A stretch of DNA of 64,000 nt from Ideonella sp. (GTDB lineage: Bacteria > Pseudomonadota > Gammaproteobacteria > Burkholderiales > Burkholderiaceae_C). Position numbers and translations under genes: made by a program. Below are positions 9,487 through 17,524 of this stretch, piece after piece. The DNA lies in contig JABTUY010000006.1 of assembly GCA_015075165.1 (NCBI GenBank), positions 1 to 64,000 of the forward strand, given 5' to 3'. Below the pieces are notes generated by a model. That model did not search any database. It was not told where the DNA came from and saw only the letters and a list, made by a program, of their open reading frames with translations. Each line of letters starts with the position of its first letter. Position 1 is the stretch's first letter.

Positions 9487-10311
9487 CTACGCCGGCTCGG
9501 CCGCCGCCAGCAGCGTGCGCGTGTACTCGTGCTGCGGCCGGGTGAACACCTCGCGCGTCGCGCCGCGCTCGACCACCACGCCGTGCTGCAGCACCAGCAC
9601 CTCGTCGCACACCAGGTCGACCACTGCGAGGTCGTGGCTGATGAACAGGTAGGTCACGCCGTAGCGGTCCTGCAGGTCCTGCATCAGGTTGAGCACCTGC
9701 GCCTGCACCGAGACGTCGAGCGCGCTCACCGGCTCATCGGCCACGATCAGCTGCGGCCGCGTGATCAGCGCGCGCGCGATCGCGATGCGCTGGCGCTGGC
9801 CGCCGGAGAACTCGTGCGGGTATTTGTCGAGATCGCTCGCGCGCAGGCCCACCGCGTCGAGCGCCTCGGCCGCGCGCGCGCGCTGCTCGTCGCGCGCGGT
9901 GCCGTGCAGCATCGCCAGCGGCTCGGCCACCGTCTGGCCGACGGTGCGACGCGGGTCGAGCGAACCGTACGGATCCTGGAACACCATCTGGAAGCTCGCT
10001 CGCGCGCGGCGCAGCGCGGCGGCGTCGAGCGCAGCCAGATCCTGGCCCGCGAAGCGCACGCGGCCGGCATCGGGGCGTTCGAGCGCCATCACCAGCCGTG
10101 CCAGCGTGCTCTTGCCCGAGCCCGACTCGCCGACGATGCCCAAGCTGGTGCCGGCATGCAGCGTGAGGCTGACGTCGTGCAGCGCGCGCACGGTCGGCGC
10201 GGGCTTGAGCACGCTCTCGCGCGGCAGCCGGTAGTGGCGGCTGACGCGCTCGACCTGCACCAGCGGCACGGCGGCTGCACTGCGATCGGGCGGCGTGCGC
10301 GATTCAGGCAT
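9487..10311 (-). CDS. peptide ABC transporter ATP-binding protein (DppF-like)
   Basis: 274 residues from the ATG at 10311, which overlaps the end of the upstream ATPase gene by 8 bases (ATGCCTGA), implying translational coupling. Walker A GESGSGKST, signature FSGGQRQR and Walker B LIVADEPVSALD are intact. The frame stays open further upstream (to 10530), but that part only mirrors the neighbouring gene. It pairs with the DppD-like subunit to power the importer. The lack of the usual C-terminal substrate-specificity tail makes it slightly short for DppF. Confidence 0.9.
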   Translation of the reverse strand: MPESRTPPDRSAAAVPLVQVERVSRHYRLPRESVLKPAPTVRALHDVSLTLHAGTSLGIVGESGSGKSTLARLVMALERPDAGRVRFAGQDLAALDAAALRRARASFQMVFQDPYGSLDPRRTVGQTVAEPLAMLHGTARDEQRARAAEALDAVGLRASDLDKYPHEFSGGQRQRIAIARALITRPQLIVADEPVSALDVSVQAQVLNLMQDLQDRYGVTYLFISHDLAVVDLVCDEVLVLQHGVVVERGATREVFTRPQHEYTRTLLAAAEPA

Positions 10312-11338
10312 GCACCACCTCGTCGCGGCCATGCATGCGGATGCAGCGCGCCTCGTGCAGGGCGTGCCCCGGTGTCGCTCCAGTGGCACCATCCACCGGC
10401 GCACCCACCGGCGCATCCACCGCCAGCGCCGGCGGCATCGCACGCCGGCAGGCCTCGACCACGCGCGGGCAGCGCTCGGCGAACGGGCAGCCGGCCGGCA
10501 GGTCGGCCAGCTCGGGCACGCGGCCGGCAATCGTCGCCAGCCGCGTGCCGCGCGGCAGGCCCAGTCGCGGCCGCGACGCGAACAGCGCGCGCGTGTACGG
10601 GTGCGCGAGCCGCGCGAACACCGCCGCGGTCGGCCCCGCCTCGGCGACGATGCCGCCGTACATCACCATCATGCGGCGCACCGTGCGCGCCATCACCGAC
10701 AGGTTGTGGCTGATCAGCAGCAGCCCCATGCCGCGCTCGGCCACCAACTCGCCGATCAGGTCGAGCACCTCGCGCTGCACCGTCACGTCGAGCGCGGTGG
10801 TCGGCTCGTCGGCGATCAGCAGATCGGGGCCGCAGGCGAGCGCGATCGCGATCACCACGCGCTGGCGCTGCCCGCCCGACAGCTGGTGCGGGTGCGCATC
10901 GAGCCGGCGCGCCGCCTGCGGCAGCTGCACGCGCTCGAGCAGTTCGAGCGCACGCGCACGCGCGTCGGCCGCCGACAGCTTCAGGTGCTGGCGCAGCGGC
11001 TCGGCGATCTGGTGGCCGATGGTGTGCAGCGGGTTCAGCGCCGTCATCGGCTCCTGGAACACCATGCCCATGCGGCGGCCGCGCAGCGTGCACCAGGCGC
11101 CTTCGTCGAGCCCGACCAGCTCGCGGCCATCGAGGCGGATCGAGCCGGCGACGCGCGCGCCCTCCGGCAGCAGGCCCATCAGCGCCAGCGCGGTGATCGA
11201 CTTGCCGCAGCCCGATTCGCCGATCAGCCCCAGCGTGTCGCCGCGGTCGATCGCGAACGACACGCCGCGCAGCGCATCGGCCGGGCCACGCGCGGTCTGC
11301 AGCGTGACGCGCAGGTCGGTGACGTCGAGCAGGCTCAT
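10304..11338 (-). CDS. peptide ABC transporter ATP-binding protein (DppD-like)
   Basis: 344 residues. Walker A GESGCGKS, signature LSGGQRQR and Walker B LLIADEPTTALD are present. The C-terminal oligopeptide/dipeptide extension contains the usual Cys-rich CPFAERCPRVVEACR stretch. It is the partner of the downstream ATPase, whose start overlaps its stop by 8 bases. A 126-base spacer with an imperfect direct repeat separates it from the oxidoreductase gene upstream. Confidence 0.92.
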   Translation of the reverse strand: MSLLDVTDLRVTLQTARGPADALRGVSFAIDRGDTLGLIGESGCGKSITALALMGLLPEGARVAGSIRLDGRELVGLDEGAWCTLRGRRMGMVFQEPMTALNPLHTIGHQIAEPLRQHLKLSAADARARALELLERVQLPQAARRLDAHPHQLSGGQRQRVVIAIALACGPDLLIADEPTTALDVTVQREVLDLIGELVAERGMGLLLISHNLSVMARTVRRMMVMYGGIVAEAGPTAAVFARLAHPYTRALFASRPRLGLPRGTRLATIAGRVPELADLPAGCPFAERCPRVVEACRRAMPPALAVDAPVGAPVDGATGATPGHALHEARCIRMHGRDEVVHA

Positions 11339-11350
11339 CCGCGCGCGCGG

Positions 11351-11453
11351 CTCACTGGACGACCCTGCGCGCTGCGCGCTGCGAGGTTCGCGCTTGGGCG
11401 CGGCGCGGCGCGCTCACTGGACGACCCTGCGCACTGCGAGGTTCGCGCTTGGG
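11351..11453. repeat. imperfect tandem duplication in an operon spacer
   Basis: Two 20-base words recur in the same order: CTCACTGGACGACCCTGCGC at 11351–11370 and 11413–11432, and CTGCGAGGTTCGCGCTTGGG at 11379–11398 and 11434–11453. The copies differ only by short insertions. The whole lies in the untranslated spacer between the dppD-like and FrnE-like genes. A related sequence ending GCGCTTGGGAGCGG occurs in the dppB/dppC spacer. Confidence 0.85.
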
Positions 11454-11464
11454 AGCGACGCGCT

Positions 11465-12130
11465 TCACGCCTGCCCCGCGATCTGCCGCAGCGCGCGCTC
11501 GAACACCTCGGGCGGCTGCCCGCCCGAGATCAGGTGGCGCTCGTCGATCACGATCGCCGGCACCGAGTGGATGCCGGCCTGCTGCCACTGCCGCTCGGCG
11601 GCGCGCACCGCGTCGGCGTAGCGGCCGCTGGCCAGCACCTCGCGCGCGGCGTCGGCGTCGAGCCCGGCCGCGGCAGCGAGCTCGATCAGCACCGCGGCAT
11701 CGCCCGGGTTGCGGCCTTCGCCGTGGTACGCGCGCAGCAGCGCGTGCTTCAGCCGCCGCGGGTGGTCGCTGCCTTGTAGGCCGGCCCAGTGCAGCAGCCG
11801 GTGCGCGTCGAAGGTGTTCCACACGTGCTCGCGCTCGCCGAACGTGAAGCCCACCGCAGCACCGCGCTGGCGGATCGCGGCCTGGCTCTGTGCGATCTGT
11901 TCGGCCGAGATGCCGTACTTGCGCGACAGGTACTGCACCGTGTCGGCGCCCTCGGGGCCCATCGACGGGTTGAGCTCGAACGGCTGGAAGTGCCACTCGA
12001 TCTGCAGCGCCGGGCCGATGCGTTCGGCCGCGCGCTCCAGCGCGTTGAGGCCGATCGCGCACCACGGGCAGGCCACGTCGGAGACGAAATCGATGCGGAT
12101 CGGCTTCAGGGTCGGCACTTGCGCGTTCAT
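11465..12130 (-). CDS. DsbA-family oxidoreductase, FrnE / HCCA isomerase-like
   Basis: 221 residues from ATG 12130; an alternative in-frame ATG at 12166 would add 12 residues, and neither has a clear ribosome binding site. The thioredoxin-fold active site CPWC appears in DFVSDVACPWCAIG near the N-terminus. The helical insertion and the C-terminal VPAIVIDERHLISGGQPPEVFE (cis-Pro loop and FrnE-like end) fit the FrnE subfamily, cytoplasmic DsbA-like disulfide or glutathione-dependent enzymes. It is unusual inside a peptide ABC operon: it sits between the permease and ATPase genes. Confidence 0.88.
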   Translation of the reverse strand: MNAQVPTLKPIRIDFVSDVACPWCAIGLNALERAAERIGPALQIEWHFQPFELNPSMGPEGADTVQYLSRKYGISAEQIAQSQAAIRQRGAAVGFTFGEREHVWNTFDAHRLLHWAGLQGSDHPRRLKHALLRAYHGEGRNPGDAAVLIELAAAAGLDADAAREVLASGRYADAVRAAERQWQQAGIHSVPAIVIDERHLISGGQPPEVFERALRQIAGQA

Positions 12131-12175
12131 TTGTGGGGCTGTCTCTTCACGGTACGTCAAGGTCATCGGGAGCTG

Positions 12176-13045
12176 CTACCGCTTGCGCGCCAGCTTCGGG
12201 TCGAGCAGGTCGCGCAGGCCGTCACCCATCAGGTTCAGGCCGAGCACCGCGAGCACGATGGCCAGGCCCGGGTACACCGCGAGCATCGGCGCCTGGAACA
12301 TCTGCGTCTGCGCCTCGTTGAGCATGCGGCCCCAGCTCGGCATCGGCGGCTGCGTGCCGAGGCCGAGGTAGCTCAGCGCCGCCTCGGCGAGGATCGCGGT
12401 GGCGAACTGGTTGGTCGCCTGCACGATCAGCGCGCTGGCGATGTTGGGCAGCACGTGGTGCCAGGTGATCTGCCAGCGGTTCTTGCCGGCGGCGCGCGCG
12501 GCCAGCACGTACTCGCGCGCCCAGATCGCGTTGGCCGCGCCGCGCGTGACGCGCGCGAACACCGGGATGTTGAAGATGCCGATCGCCACGATGCCGGTGA
12601 CCAGCCCCGGGCCGTAGATCGCGCCGAGCATGATCGCCGACAGCAGCGCCGGGAACGCGAACGTGAAGTCGGCCAGGCGCATCACGCCCTCTTCGATCCA
12701 GCCGCCGCGCGCCGATGCCAGCAGGCCGAGCGCGGCGCCGACCGCGAAGCCGATCAGCACCGCGAACACGCCGACCAGGATCGACGCCTGCGCGCCCACC
12801 AGCAGTTGCGACGCCACGTCGCGGCCAAGGCTGTCGGTGCCGAACCAGTGCGCGGCGCTCGACCCCTGCAGCTTGTTGGGGATGTCGAGCTCGGCCGGCG
12901 GGTACGGCGACCAGACGATTGCCACCAGCGCAGCCAGCAGCAGCAGCGCCGACAGCAGCGCGCCGATCGCGAAGCTCGGGTGGCGCAGCGCGCGCGCGGC
13001 GAAGCCGTTGCGTAGCGCCGCCGCGTTGGTCGCGATGGTGCTCAT
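12176..13045 (-). CDS. peptide ABC transporter permease (DppC-like)
   Basis: 289 residues. An N-terminal anchor helix is followed by the binding-protein-dependent permease domain, with about six membrane segments in all. The family loop (EYVLAARAAGKNRWQITWHHVLPN, EAA motif) contacts the ATPase. It ends in a typical DppC/OppC tail (GDGLRDLLDPKLARKR). It follows the DppB-like permease after a 64-base spacer that contains part of a repeated sequence. Confidence 0.92.
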   Translation of the reverse strand: MSTIATNAAALRNGFAARALRHPSFAIGALLSALLLLAALVAIVWSPYPPAELDIPNKLQGSSAAHWFGTDSLGRDVASQLLVGAQASILVGVFAVLIGFAVGAALGLLASARGGWIEEGVMRLADFTFAFPALLSAIMLGAIYGPGLVTGIVAIGIFNIPVFARVTRGAANAIWAREYVLAARAAGKNRWQITWHHVLPNIASALIVQATNQFATAILAEAALSYLGLGTQPPMPSWGRMLNEAQTQMFQAPMLAVYPGLAIVLAVLGLNLMGDGLRDLLDPKLARKR

Positions 13046-13109
13046 GGCGCTCGCTGGGCTACCCGCGCTGTGCGCTGCGGGATGAGCGCTTGGGAGCGGT
13101 CCGGCGCGC
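13046..13109. repeat. repeat-derived spacer between dppB- and dppC-like genes
   Basis: The 64-base spacer contains GCGCTGTGCGCTGCGGGATG followed by GCGCTTGGGAGCGGTCCGGC. The latter closely matches sequence at 11389–11413, 11445–11463 and 22018–22036. It is a diverged member of a short intergenic repeat scattered in this genome; nothing in it resembles a gene. Confidence 0.6.
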
Positions 13110-14072
13110 TCATGCGTCGCTCGGTTTCAACCGCGGATCGATTACCGCATACAGCACGTCGACGACGAAGTTCACCGCCACCACCATCGCCACCAGCAGC
13201 AGCACCACGTCGCGCACGACGACCAGGTCGCGGTTGGCGATGGCCTGGAACACCAGGCGGCCGATGCCGGGCAGCACGAACACCTGCTCGACCACGATGG
13301 TGCCGGTGATCAGGAACGCGAACTGCAAGCCCATGATCGTCAGCACCGGGATCATCGCGTTGCGCAGCACGTGCCGCCACAACACCGCGCGCCGGCTCAG
13401 GCCCTTGGCGCGCGCGGTGCGCACGTAGTCTTCGCGCAGCGTCTCGAGCACCGACGAACGCGTCCAGCGCGCCAGCACGGCGGCCTGCACCGCCGCCAGC
13501 GCCACCGCCGGCAGCAGCAGCGCGGTGAAACCCGCCCACAGGCCGCCGCCGTCTTCCTCGCGCCAGCCGGGGAAGCCGCCGGCGCTCACCCATTGCAGCT
13601 TCACCGCGAACAACAGGATCAGCAGGATCGCGAACCAGAAGCTCGGCACCGCGATGCCGAGCTGGCTGAGCGCCATCACGCCGACGTCGCCGGTCTTGTT
13701 CTGGCGCGCGGCGGCGAACACACCGGCGGCGATGCCGATCAGCACGGTGAACACCATTGCCATCACCGCCAGCGGCAGCGTCACCTGCAGCCGCTCGCCG
13801 ATCAGCTCGGCGGTGGGCGTGTCGTACGAATAGCTGGCTGCGGTGCGGCCGCTCAGCAGGCCGCCGACCCAACCGGTGTAGCGATCGAGCGCGGGCCGGT
13901 CGAGACCGAGCTTCTTCTCCAGCGTGGCGATCGACTCCGGCGTCGCCGTGTCGCCGAGGATCACCTGCGCCACGTTGCCCGGCAGCAGGTCGAGCACCGC
14001 GAACACCAGCACCGACGCCACCAGCAGCGTGGCGACGAAGGTCGCGAAGCGCTTGAGCAGGAAGACGCTCAC
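13110..14072 (-). CDS. peptide ABC transporter permease (DppB-like)
   Basis: 320 residues beginning at a GTG codon preceded by AAGGGGAACGG. The N-terminal segment MSVFLLKRFATFVATLLVAS is the standard first helix of DppB/OppB proteins, followed by LPGNVAQVILGDTATPE in the periplasmic loop. The EAA cytoplasmic loop (LREDYVRTARAKGLSRR) and the C-terminal NFVVDVLYAVIDPRLK are also typical. It heads the transporter part of the minus-strand operon. Confidence 0.92.
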   Translation of the reverse strand: MSVFLLKRFATFVATLLVASVLVFAVLDLLPGNVAQVILGDTATPESIATLEKKLGLDRPALDRYTGWVGGLLSGRTAASYSYDTPTAELIGERLQVTLPLAVMAMVFTVLIGIAAGVFAAARQNKTGDVGVMALSQLGIAVPSFWFAILLILLFAVKLQWVSAGGFPGWREEDGGGLWAGFTALLLPAVALAAVQAAVLARWTRSSVLETLREDYVRTARAKGLSRRAVLWRHVLRNAMIPVLTIMGLQFAFLITGTIVVEQVFVLPGIGRLVFQAIANRDLVVVRDVVLLLVAMVVAVNFVVDVLYAVIDPRLKPSDA

Positions 14073-14088
14073 CCGTTCCCCTTGTGCA

Positions 14089-14112
14089 GCATCGGGCGAT
14101 CATGCCCGATGC
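14089..14112. promoter_or_regulatory. perfect 9-bp inverted repeat before dppB
   Basis: GCATCGGGC (14089–14097) and GCCCGATGC (14104–14112) are separated by GATCAT. The element ends 17 bases upstream of the dppB-like GTG codon (minus strand). It could be a repressor operator or an mRNA hairpin just before the ribosome binding site. No factor is assigned. Confidence 0.5.
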
Positions 14113-14149
14113 GCCCGCCGCGCCGGCTGCGCGGGGGAATCGGTCGGCG

Positions 14150-14314
14150 TCAGGTGCTGCTGCGTGCGCGCCAGCCTATCGGGTGGCCGCAGGTCTGCGA
14201 CGGGCGGCGTGACGCCAGCCAGCGGCCGGCGGCGAGTGCGACGCCGCCCAGCCACTCGCCGAGCTGCTGTGCGCGCGCCACGTCGTCGGCGCGGTGTGGG
14301 GCGGTAGGTTTCAT
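14150..14314 (-). CDS. possible small protein (54 residues)
   Basis: An open frame from ATG 14314 to TGA at 14150 begins 13 bases after the preceding small ORF, in the same direction. The peptide (MKPTAPHRADDVARAQQLGE...) has an amphipathic middle and a basic C-terminus. There is no clear ribosome binding site and I recognise no family. It may be a coupled small protein or simply spacer before dppB. Confidence 0.3.
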   Translation of the reverse strand: MKPTAPHRADDVARAQQLGEWLGGVALAAGRWLASRRPSQTCGHPIGWRARSST

Positions 14315-14327
14315 CGATGTCAGTGGT

Positions 14328-14585
14328 TCAGCGCACATCGTGCAGCAGCTCGTGCCGGTCGGCGGCGGCGAACAGGTCGGCGGCGAAGCCCGGGTCGGAC
14401 AGCAGGAACTCATACGCCAGCGAGCGCACGGCGGCGGCCTGTGCGATCGGCGGCAGCTCCATCGGTGTCGACGGCCCGAACACGCGCGACAGCAGGCGCC
14501 ACGCGGCGACAGCCGCGTCGGCCGCCCAACGGGCGCCGCGCGGGGGCCGGCGCATGGTGCCAGCGACGATCGATGCGGTGGTCAT
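14328..14585 (-). CDS. small conserved-looking protein of unknown function (85 residues)
   Basis: ATG at 14585 with GAGAG upstream. The C-terminal half (AAAVRSLAYEFLLSDPGFAADLFAAADRHELLHDVR) looks like a folded helical domain with good codon bias. It is divergent from the LysR regulator, with 107 A/T-richer bases between the two start codons. It may be the first gene of the minus-strand transporter run and a LysR target (inference). Function unknown. Confidence 0.55.
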   Translation of the reverse strand: MTTASIVAGTMRRPPRGARWAADAAVAAWRLLSRVFGPSTPMELPPIAQAAAVRSLAYEFLLSDPGFAADLFAAADRHELLHDVR

Positions 14586-14670
14586 GGTGTGCTCTCAACG
14601 AATGGCCGCGATGCGCGGCACGGGGCAGATACTAGGGTTTTCCCGAACTTCACACAACGTCAGTTGGCTA

Positions 14671-14694
14671 ATCAGCGATATAAACAACGCTAAT
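14671..14694. promoter_or_regulatory. candidate LysR operator overlapping the lysR start
   Basis: ATCAGCG (14671–14677) and CGCTAAT (14688–14694) form an inverted repeat with one mismatch and a 10-base A/T-rich centre, so it is close to the T-N11-A pattern of LysR sites. It overlaps the regulator's ATG at 14693, where autorepression would be natural. The surrounding DNA is clearly more A/T-rich than the genome average. Confidence 0.45.
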
Positions 14695-15646
14695 GAATAA
14701 GGGCCGCCCTGCGATCGACTTCCGCGCGCTGGATCTCAACCTGCTGCGCGTGTTCGACACCGTGATGGCCGAAGGCAGCCTGACGCGGGCCGCCGCGGTG
14801 CTGGCGATCACGCAGCCGGCGGCCAGCCAGGCGGTGAAGCGACTGCACGACGCGCTGGGTGATGTGCTGTTCGTGCGCACCGCGTCGGGCATGCGGCCGA
14901 GCGCGCGCGCACGGGCACTGTGGCCGCAGGTGCGCGCGGCACTGGCATCGCTGCAGCGCACGCTGGCGCCGGACACGTTCGACCCCGGCGCCGACCCGGT
15001 GAGCTTTCGCCTCGCGATGGCCGACGCCACCGCGGCGATGCTGGCGCCGGCGCTGCTGCAGGTGATCGCGAGCAGCGAGGCGCGGGCGCAACTGCGCGTG
15101 CTGCCGCTGACCACGCGCCAGCCGAGCGCGCTGCTCGAACAGGGCGAGGCCGACCTCGCGGTGGGCCACTTTCCCGACCTGATCGCTGCGCTGCTGGCCC
15201 AGGGCGACGATGCGCTGCTGCGCCACCGGCGCCTGTACGACACGCGCTATGTCTGCGTGATGCGGCGCGGCCACCCGCTGGCGCGCAAGCGCCTGACGCT
15301 GGACACCTACTGCGCCGCGCACCACCTCGGCGTCAGCTTCTCCGGCCGGCCGCAGGGCCTGGTGGACCGCGCGCTGGCCGCGCTGGGCCGGCAGCGGCAG
15401 ATCGTGCTGACGGTGAACCAGTTCTTCACCGCCGGGCTGGTGGTCACGCAGTCCGACTTGCTGACCGCGCTGCCGTTGTCACTGCTCGAAGCCACCGGCA
15501 TGCCCGGCGAGCTGCTGACGCGCGAACTGCCGTTCGACCCCGGCGCGGTGCACGTCGAGATGGTGTGGCACCTGCGGCGCGAGACCGACCCCGCGCACCG
15601 CTGGCTGCGCGAGGCGATCCACGAGTCGACGCAGACGCGACGCTGA
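14693..15646 (+). CDS. LysR-family transcriptional regulator
   Basis: 317 residues. The N-terminal winged helix-turn-helix is clear (FRALDLNLLRVFDTVMAEGSLTRAAAVLAITQPAASQAVKRLHDALG, residues 9–55), followed by the effector-binding domain with two alpha/beta lobes. It is divergent from the small ORF / dpp operon, which is its most likely target, alongside autoregulation at the inverted repeat over its own start. The inducer is unknown. Its stop lies 3 bases from the convergent aminotransferase stop. Confidence 0.92.
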   Translation: MNKGRPAIDFRALDLNLLRVFDTVMAEGSLTRAAAVLAITQPAASQAVKRLHDALGDVLFVRTASGMRPSARARALWPQVRAALASLQRTLAPDTFDPGADPVSFRLAMADATAAMLAPALLQVIASSEARAQLRVLPLTTRQPSALLEQGEADLAVGHFPDLIAALLAQGDDALLRHRRLYDTRYVCVMRRGHPLARKRLTLDTYCAAHHLGVSFSGRPQGLVDRALAALGRQRQIVLTVNQFFTAGLVVTQSDLLTALPLSLLEATGMPGELLTRELPFDPGAVHVEMVWHLRRETDPAHRWLREAIHESTQTRR

Positions 15647-15649
15647 ATC

Positions 15650-16840
15650 TCAGATCACCGCGGCGATGCCCTGCGCGGCGCGCTCGACGTTGCCGTGGTT
15701 CAGCCCCGCCACGCACATGCGCCCCGAGCGGATCAGGTACACCGCGTGCTGCTCGCGCAGACGGTCGACCTGCGCCGCACTCAGGCCGGTGTAGCTGAAC
15801 ATGCCGCGCTGGGTGAGCAGGTAGCCGAAGTCGCGCCCCGGCGCGCGCGCGCTCAGCACCTCGTGCAGCGCGCGGCGCATCGCCTGGATGCGCTCGCGCA
15901 TCTGCGCCACCTCGGCCTCCCACATCGGACGCAGCGTGGCGTCGCCGAGCACGCGCGCGACGATGCCGGCGGCGTGGATCGCGGGGCTCGAATAGATGCG
16001 GCGCACCGTCAGCCGCAGCTGGCCGAGCACGCGCTCGGCCTCCTGAGCGGTGGGGCACACGACACTGAGCGCGCCGCAGCGCTCGCCGTAGACGCTCATG
16101 CTCTTGGAGAACGAGTTGGCCACCACGAAGGCGGCGCCGCTGGCGGCCATCGCGCGCACGGCATAGGCGTCTTCGTCGATGCCGTCGCCGTAGCCCTGGT
16201 ACGCCAGATCGAGAAAGGCGATCAGCTCGCGCCGCTTCAGCAGCGGCACCAGTTCGTCCCACTGCGCGCGCGTGAGGTCGACGCCGGTCGGGTTGTGGCA
16301 GCAGGCGTGCAGCAGCACGATGCTGCGCGCGGGCAGCTGCTCGAGCGCGGCGCGCATCGCGTCGAAGCGCACGCCGCCGCCGGCCGCGTCGTAGTACGGA
16401 TAGGTTTGCACCTTGAAGCCGCTGCCTTCGAACATCGAGCGGTGGTTGTCCCAGGTGGGATCGCTGACCCACACGCCGCTGCCGGGGAACCAGCGCCGCA
16501 GGAAGTCGGCCCCCACCTTGAGCCCGCCGCTGGAGCCCACCGACTGGATGGTGGCCACGCGCTGCGACGCAATCGCCTCGTGCCCGGCGCCGAACAGCAG
16601 CGCCTGCACGGCGCGGCGCGCGTCGGCGGCGCCTTCCATCGGCAGGTAGGGCTTGGCACCGCCGGCGGCCAGCATCTGCGTCTCGGCCTCGCGCACGCTG
16701 CGCAGCACCGGGATGCGGCCGTCTTCGTCGAAGTAGATGCCGATCGTCAGGTTGACCTTGTGCGGCCGCGGATCGGCGTTGAAGGCATCGACCAGCGCGA
16801 AGATCGGGTCGCCGGTGTAGGGCTCGAGGTGCTCGAACAC
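15650..16840 (-). CDS. tyrB: aromatic amino acid / aspartate aminotransferase
   Basis: 396 residues from a GTG codon at 16840 with AAGGAA upstream; this matches the usual N-terminus MFEHLEPYTGDPI. It is a class I fold with VSDPTWDNHRSMFEGSGF, the NPTG substrate-binding motif in CCHNPTGVDLT, and the PLP lysine in VANSFSKSMSVYGERCGAL. The enzyme transfers amino groups between aromatic amino acids or aspartate and 2-oxoglutarate. The choice between tyrB and aspC is by overall resemblance only. Minus strand, 37 bases after the glutathione peroxidase gene. Confidence 0.9.
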   Translation of the reverse strand: MFEHLEPYTGDPIFALVDAFNADPRPHKVNLTIGIYFDEDGRIPVLRSVREAETQMLAAGGAKPYLPMEGAADARRAVQALLFGAGHEAIASQRVATIQSVGSSGGLKVGADFLRRWFPGSGVWVSDPTWDNHRSMFEGSGFKVQTYPYYDAAGGGVRFDAMRAALEQLPARSIVLLHACCHNPTGVDLTRAQWDELVPLLKRRELIAFLDLAYQGYGDGIDEDAYAVRAMAASGAAFVVANSFSKSMSVYGERCGALSVVCPTAQEAERVLGQLRLTVRRIYSSPAIHAAGIVARVLGDATLRPMWEAEVAQMRERIQAMRRALHEVLSARAPGRDFGYLLTQRGMFSYTGLSAAQVDRLREQHAVYLIRSGRMCVAGLNHGNVERAAQGIAAVI

Positions 16841-16877
16841 GTTCGATCGTTCCTTGTACTGCGTGGGTGAAGGCGGT

Positions 16878-17369
16878 TCAGGCGGCCAGCGCCGCCTCGA
16901 TGTCTTTCGCCAGCGTGGCCGGCGCATCCTGCGGCGCGTAGCGCTTGATCGTGCTGCCGTCGCGGCCGACCAGGAACTTGGTGAAGTTCCACTTGATCGC
17001 CTGGCTGCCCAGCAGGCCGGGTGCCTCGTGCGTCAGCCAGCGGTACAGCGGGTGCGCACCGCCGCCGTTGACCTCGATCTTGGCCATCATCGGGAACGAC
17101 ACGCCGTAGTTCAGCTGGCAAAACGATGCGATCTCGTCGTTGGCGCCCGGGTCCTGCCCACCGAACTCGTTGCTGGGGAAGCCCAGCACCACCAGCCCCT
17201 GCTCCTGGTAGGCCTGCCACAGCGCCTGCAGCCCTTCGAACTGCGGCGTGAAGCCGCACTGGCTGGCGGTGTTGACGATCAGCAGCACCTTGCCCTTGTA
17301 GCGGCTGAGCTTGACGCGCTGGCCGCCGATGGCCTGGGCTTCGAAGTCCCACACAGTATCTGCATTCAT
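16878..17369 (-). CDS. glutathione peroxidase family protein
   Basis: 163 residues from the ATG at 17369. The peroxidatic cysteine is in NTASQCGFTPQ (Cys, not selenocysteine), with FPSNEFGGQDPG supplying the Gln and KWNFTKFLVGRDG supplying the Trp-Asn of the catalytic tetrad. Bacterial homologues usually reduce peroxides using thioredoxin rather than glutathione. It is cytoplasmic, with no signal peptide. It lies upstream of the aminotransferase gene on the same strand and may be cotranscribed. Confidence 0.92.
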   Translation of the reverse strand: MNADTVWDFEAQAIGGQRVKLSRYKGKVLLIVNTASQCGFTPQFEGLQALWQAYQEQGLVVLGFPSNEFGGQDPGANDEIASFCQLNYGVSFPMMAKIEVNGGGAHPLYRWLTHEAPGLLGSQAIKWNFTKFLVGRDGSTIKRYAPQDAPATLAKDIEAALAA

Positions 17370-17524
17370 GGGGGTTCCGTTCGCATCGCACGCGGAGCGT
17401 GATGTTATCCCGCGGCCGGGGCACGCCGCGCATTGACGCGCCGGCGACCGCAACCGACGATCGGTCTTTCGCGGCCCGACTTTGGGTCGCACGGCTTCGT
17501 CTGCGCCCCTCCAGCATCGTCACC

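Noticed and set aside
7921-10713. 930-codon plus-strand frame across several minus-strand genes
   Set aside because: It crosses three intact genes on the other strand and has only shadow composition.
16840-16927. N-terminal extension of the aminotransferase to 16927
   Set aside because: The extension is Arg/Pro-rich and overlaps the end of the glutathione peroxidase gene; GTG 16840 has a ribosome binding site and the family N-terminus.
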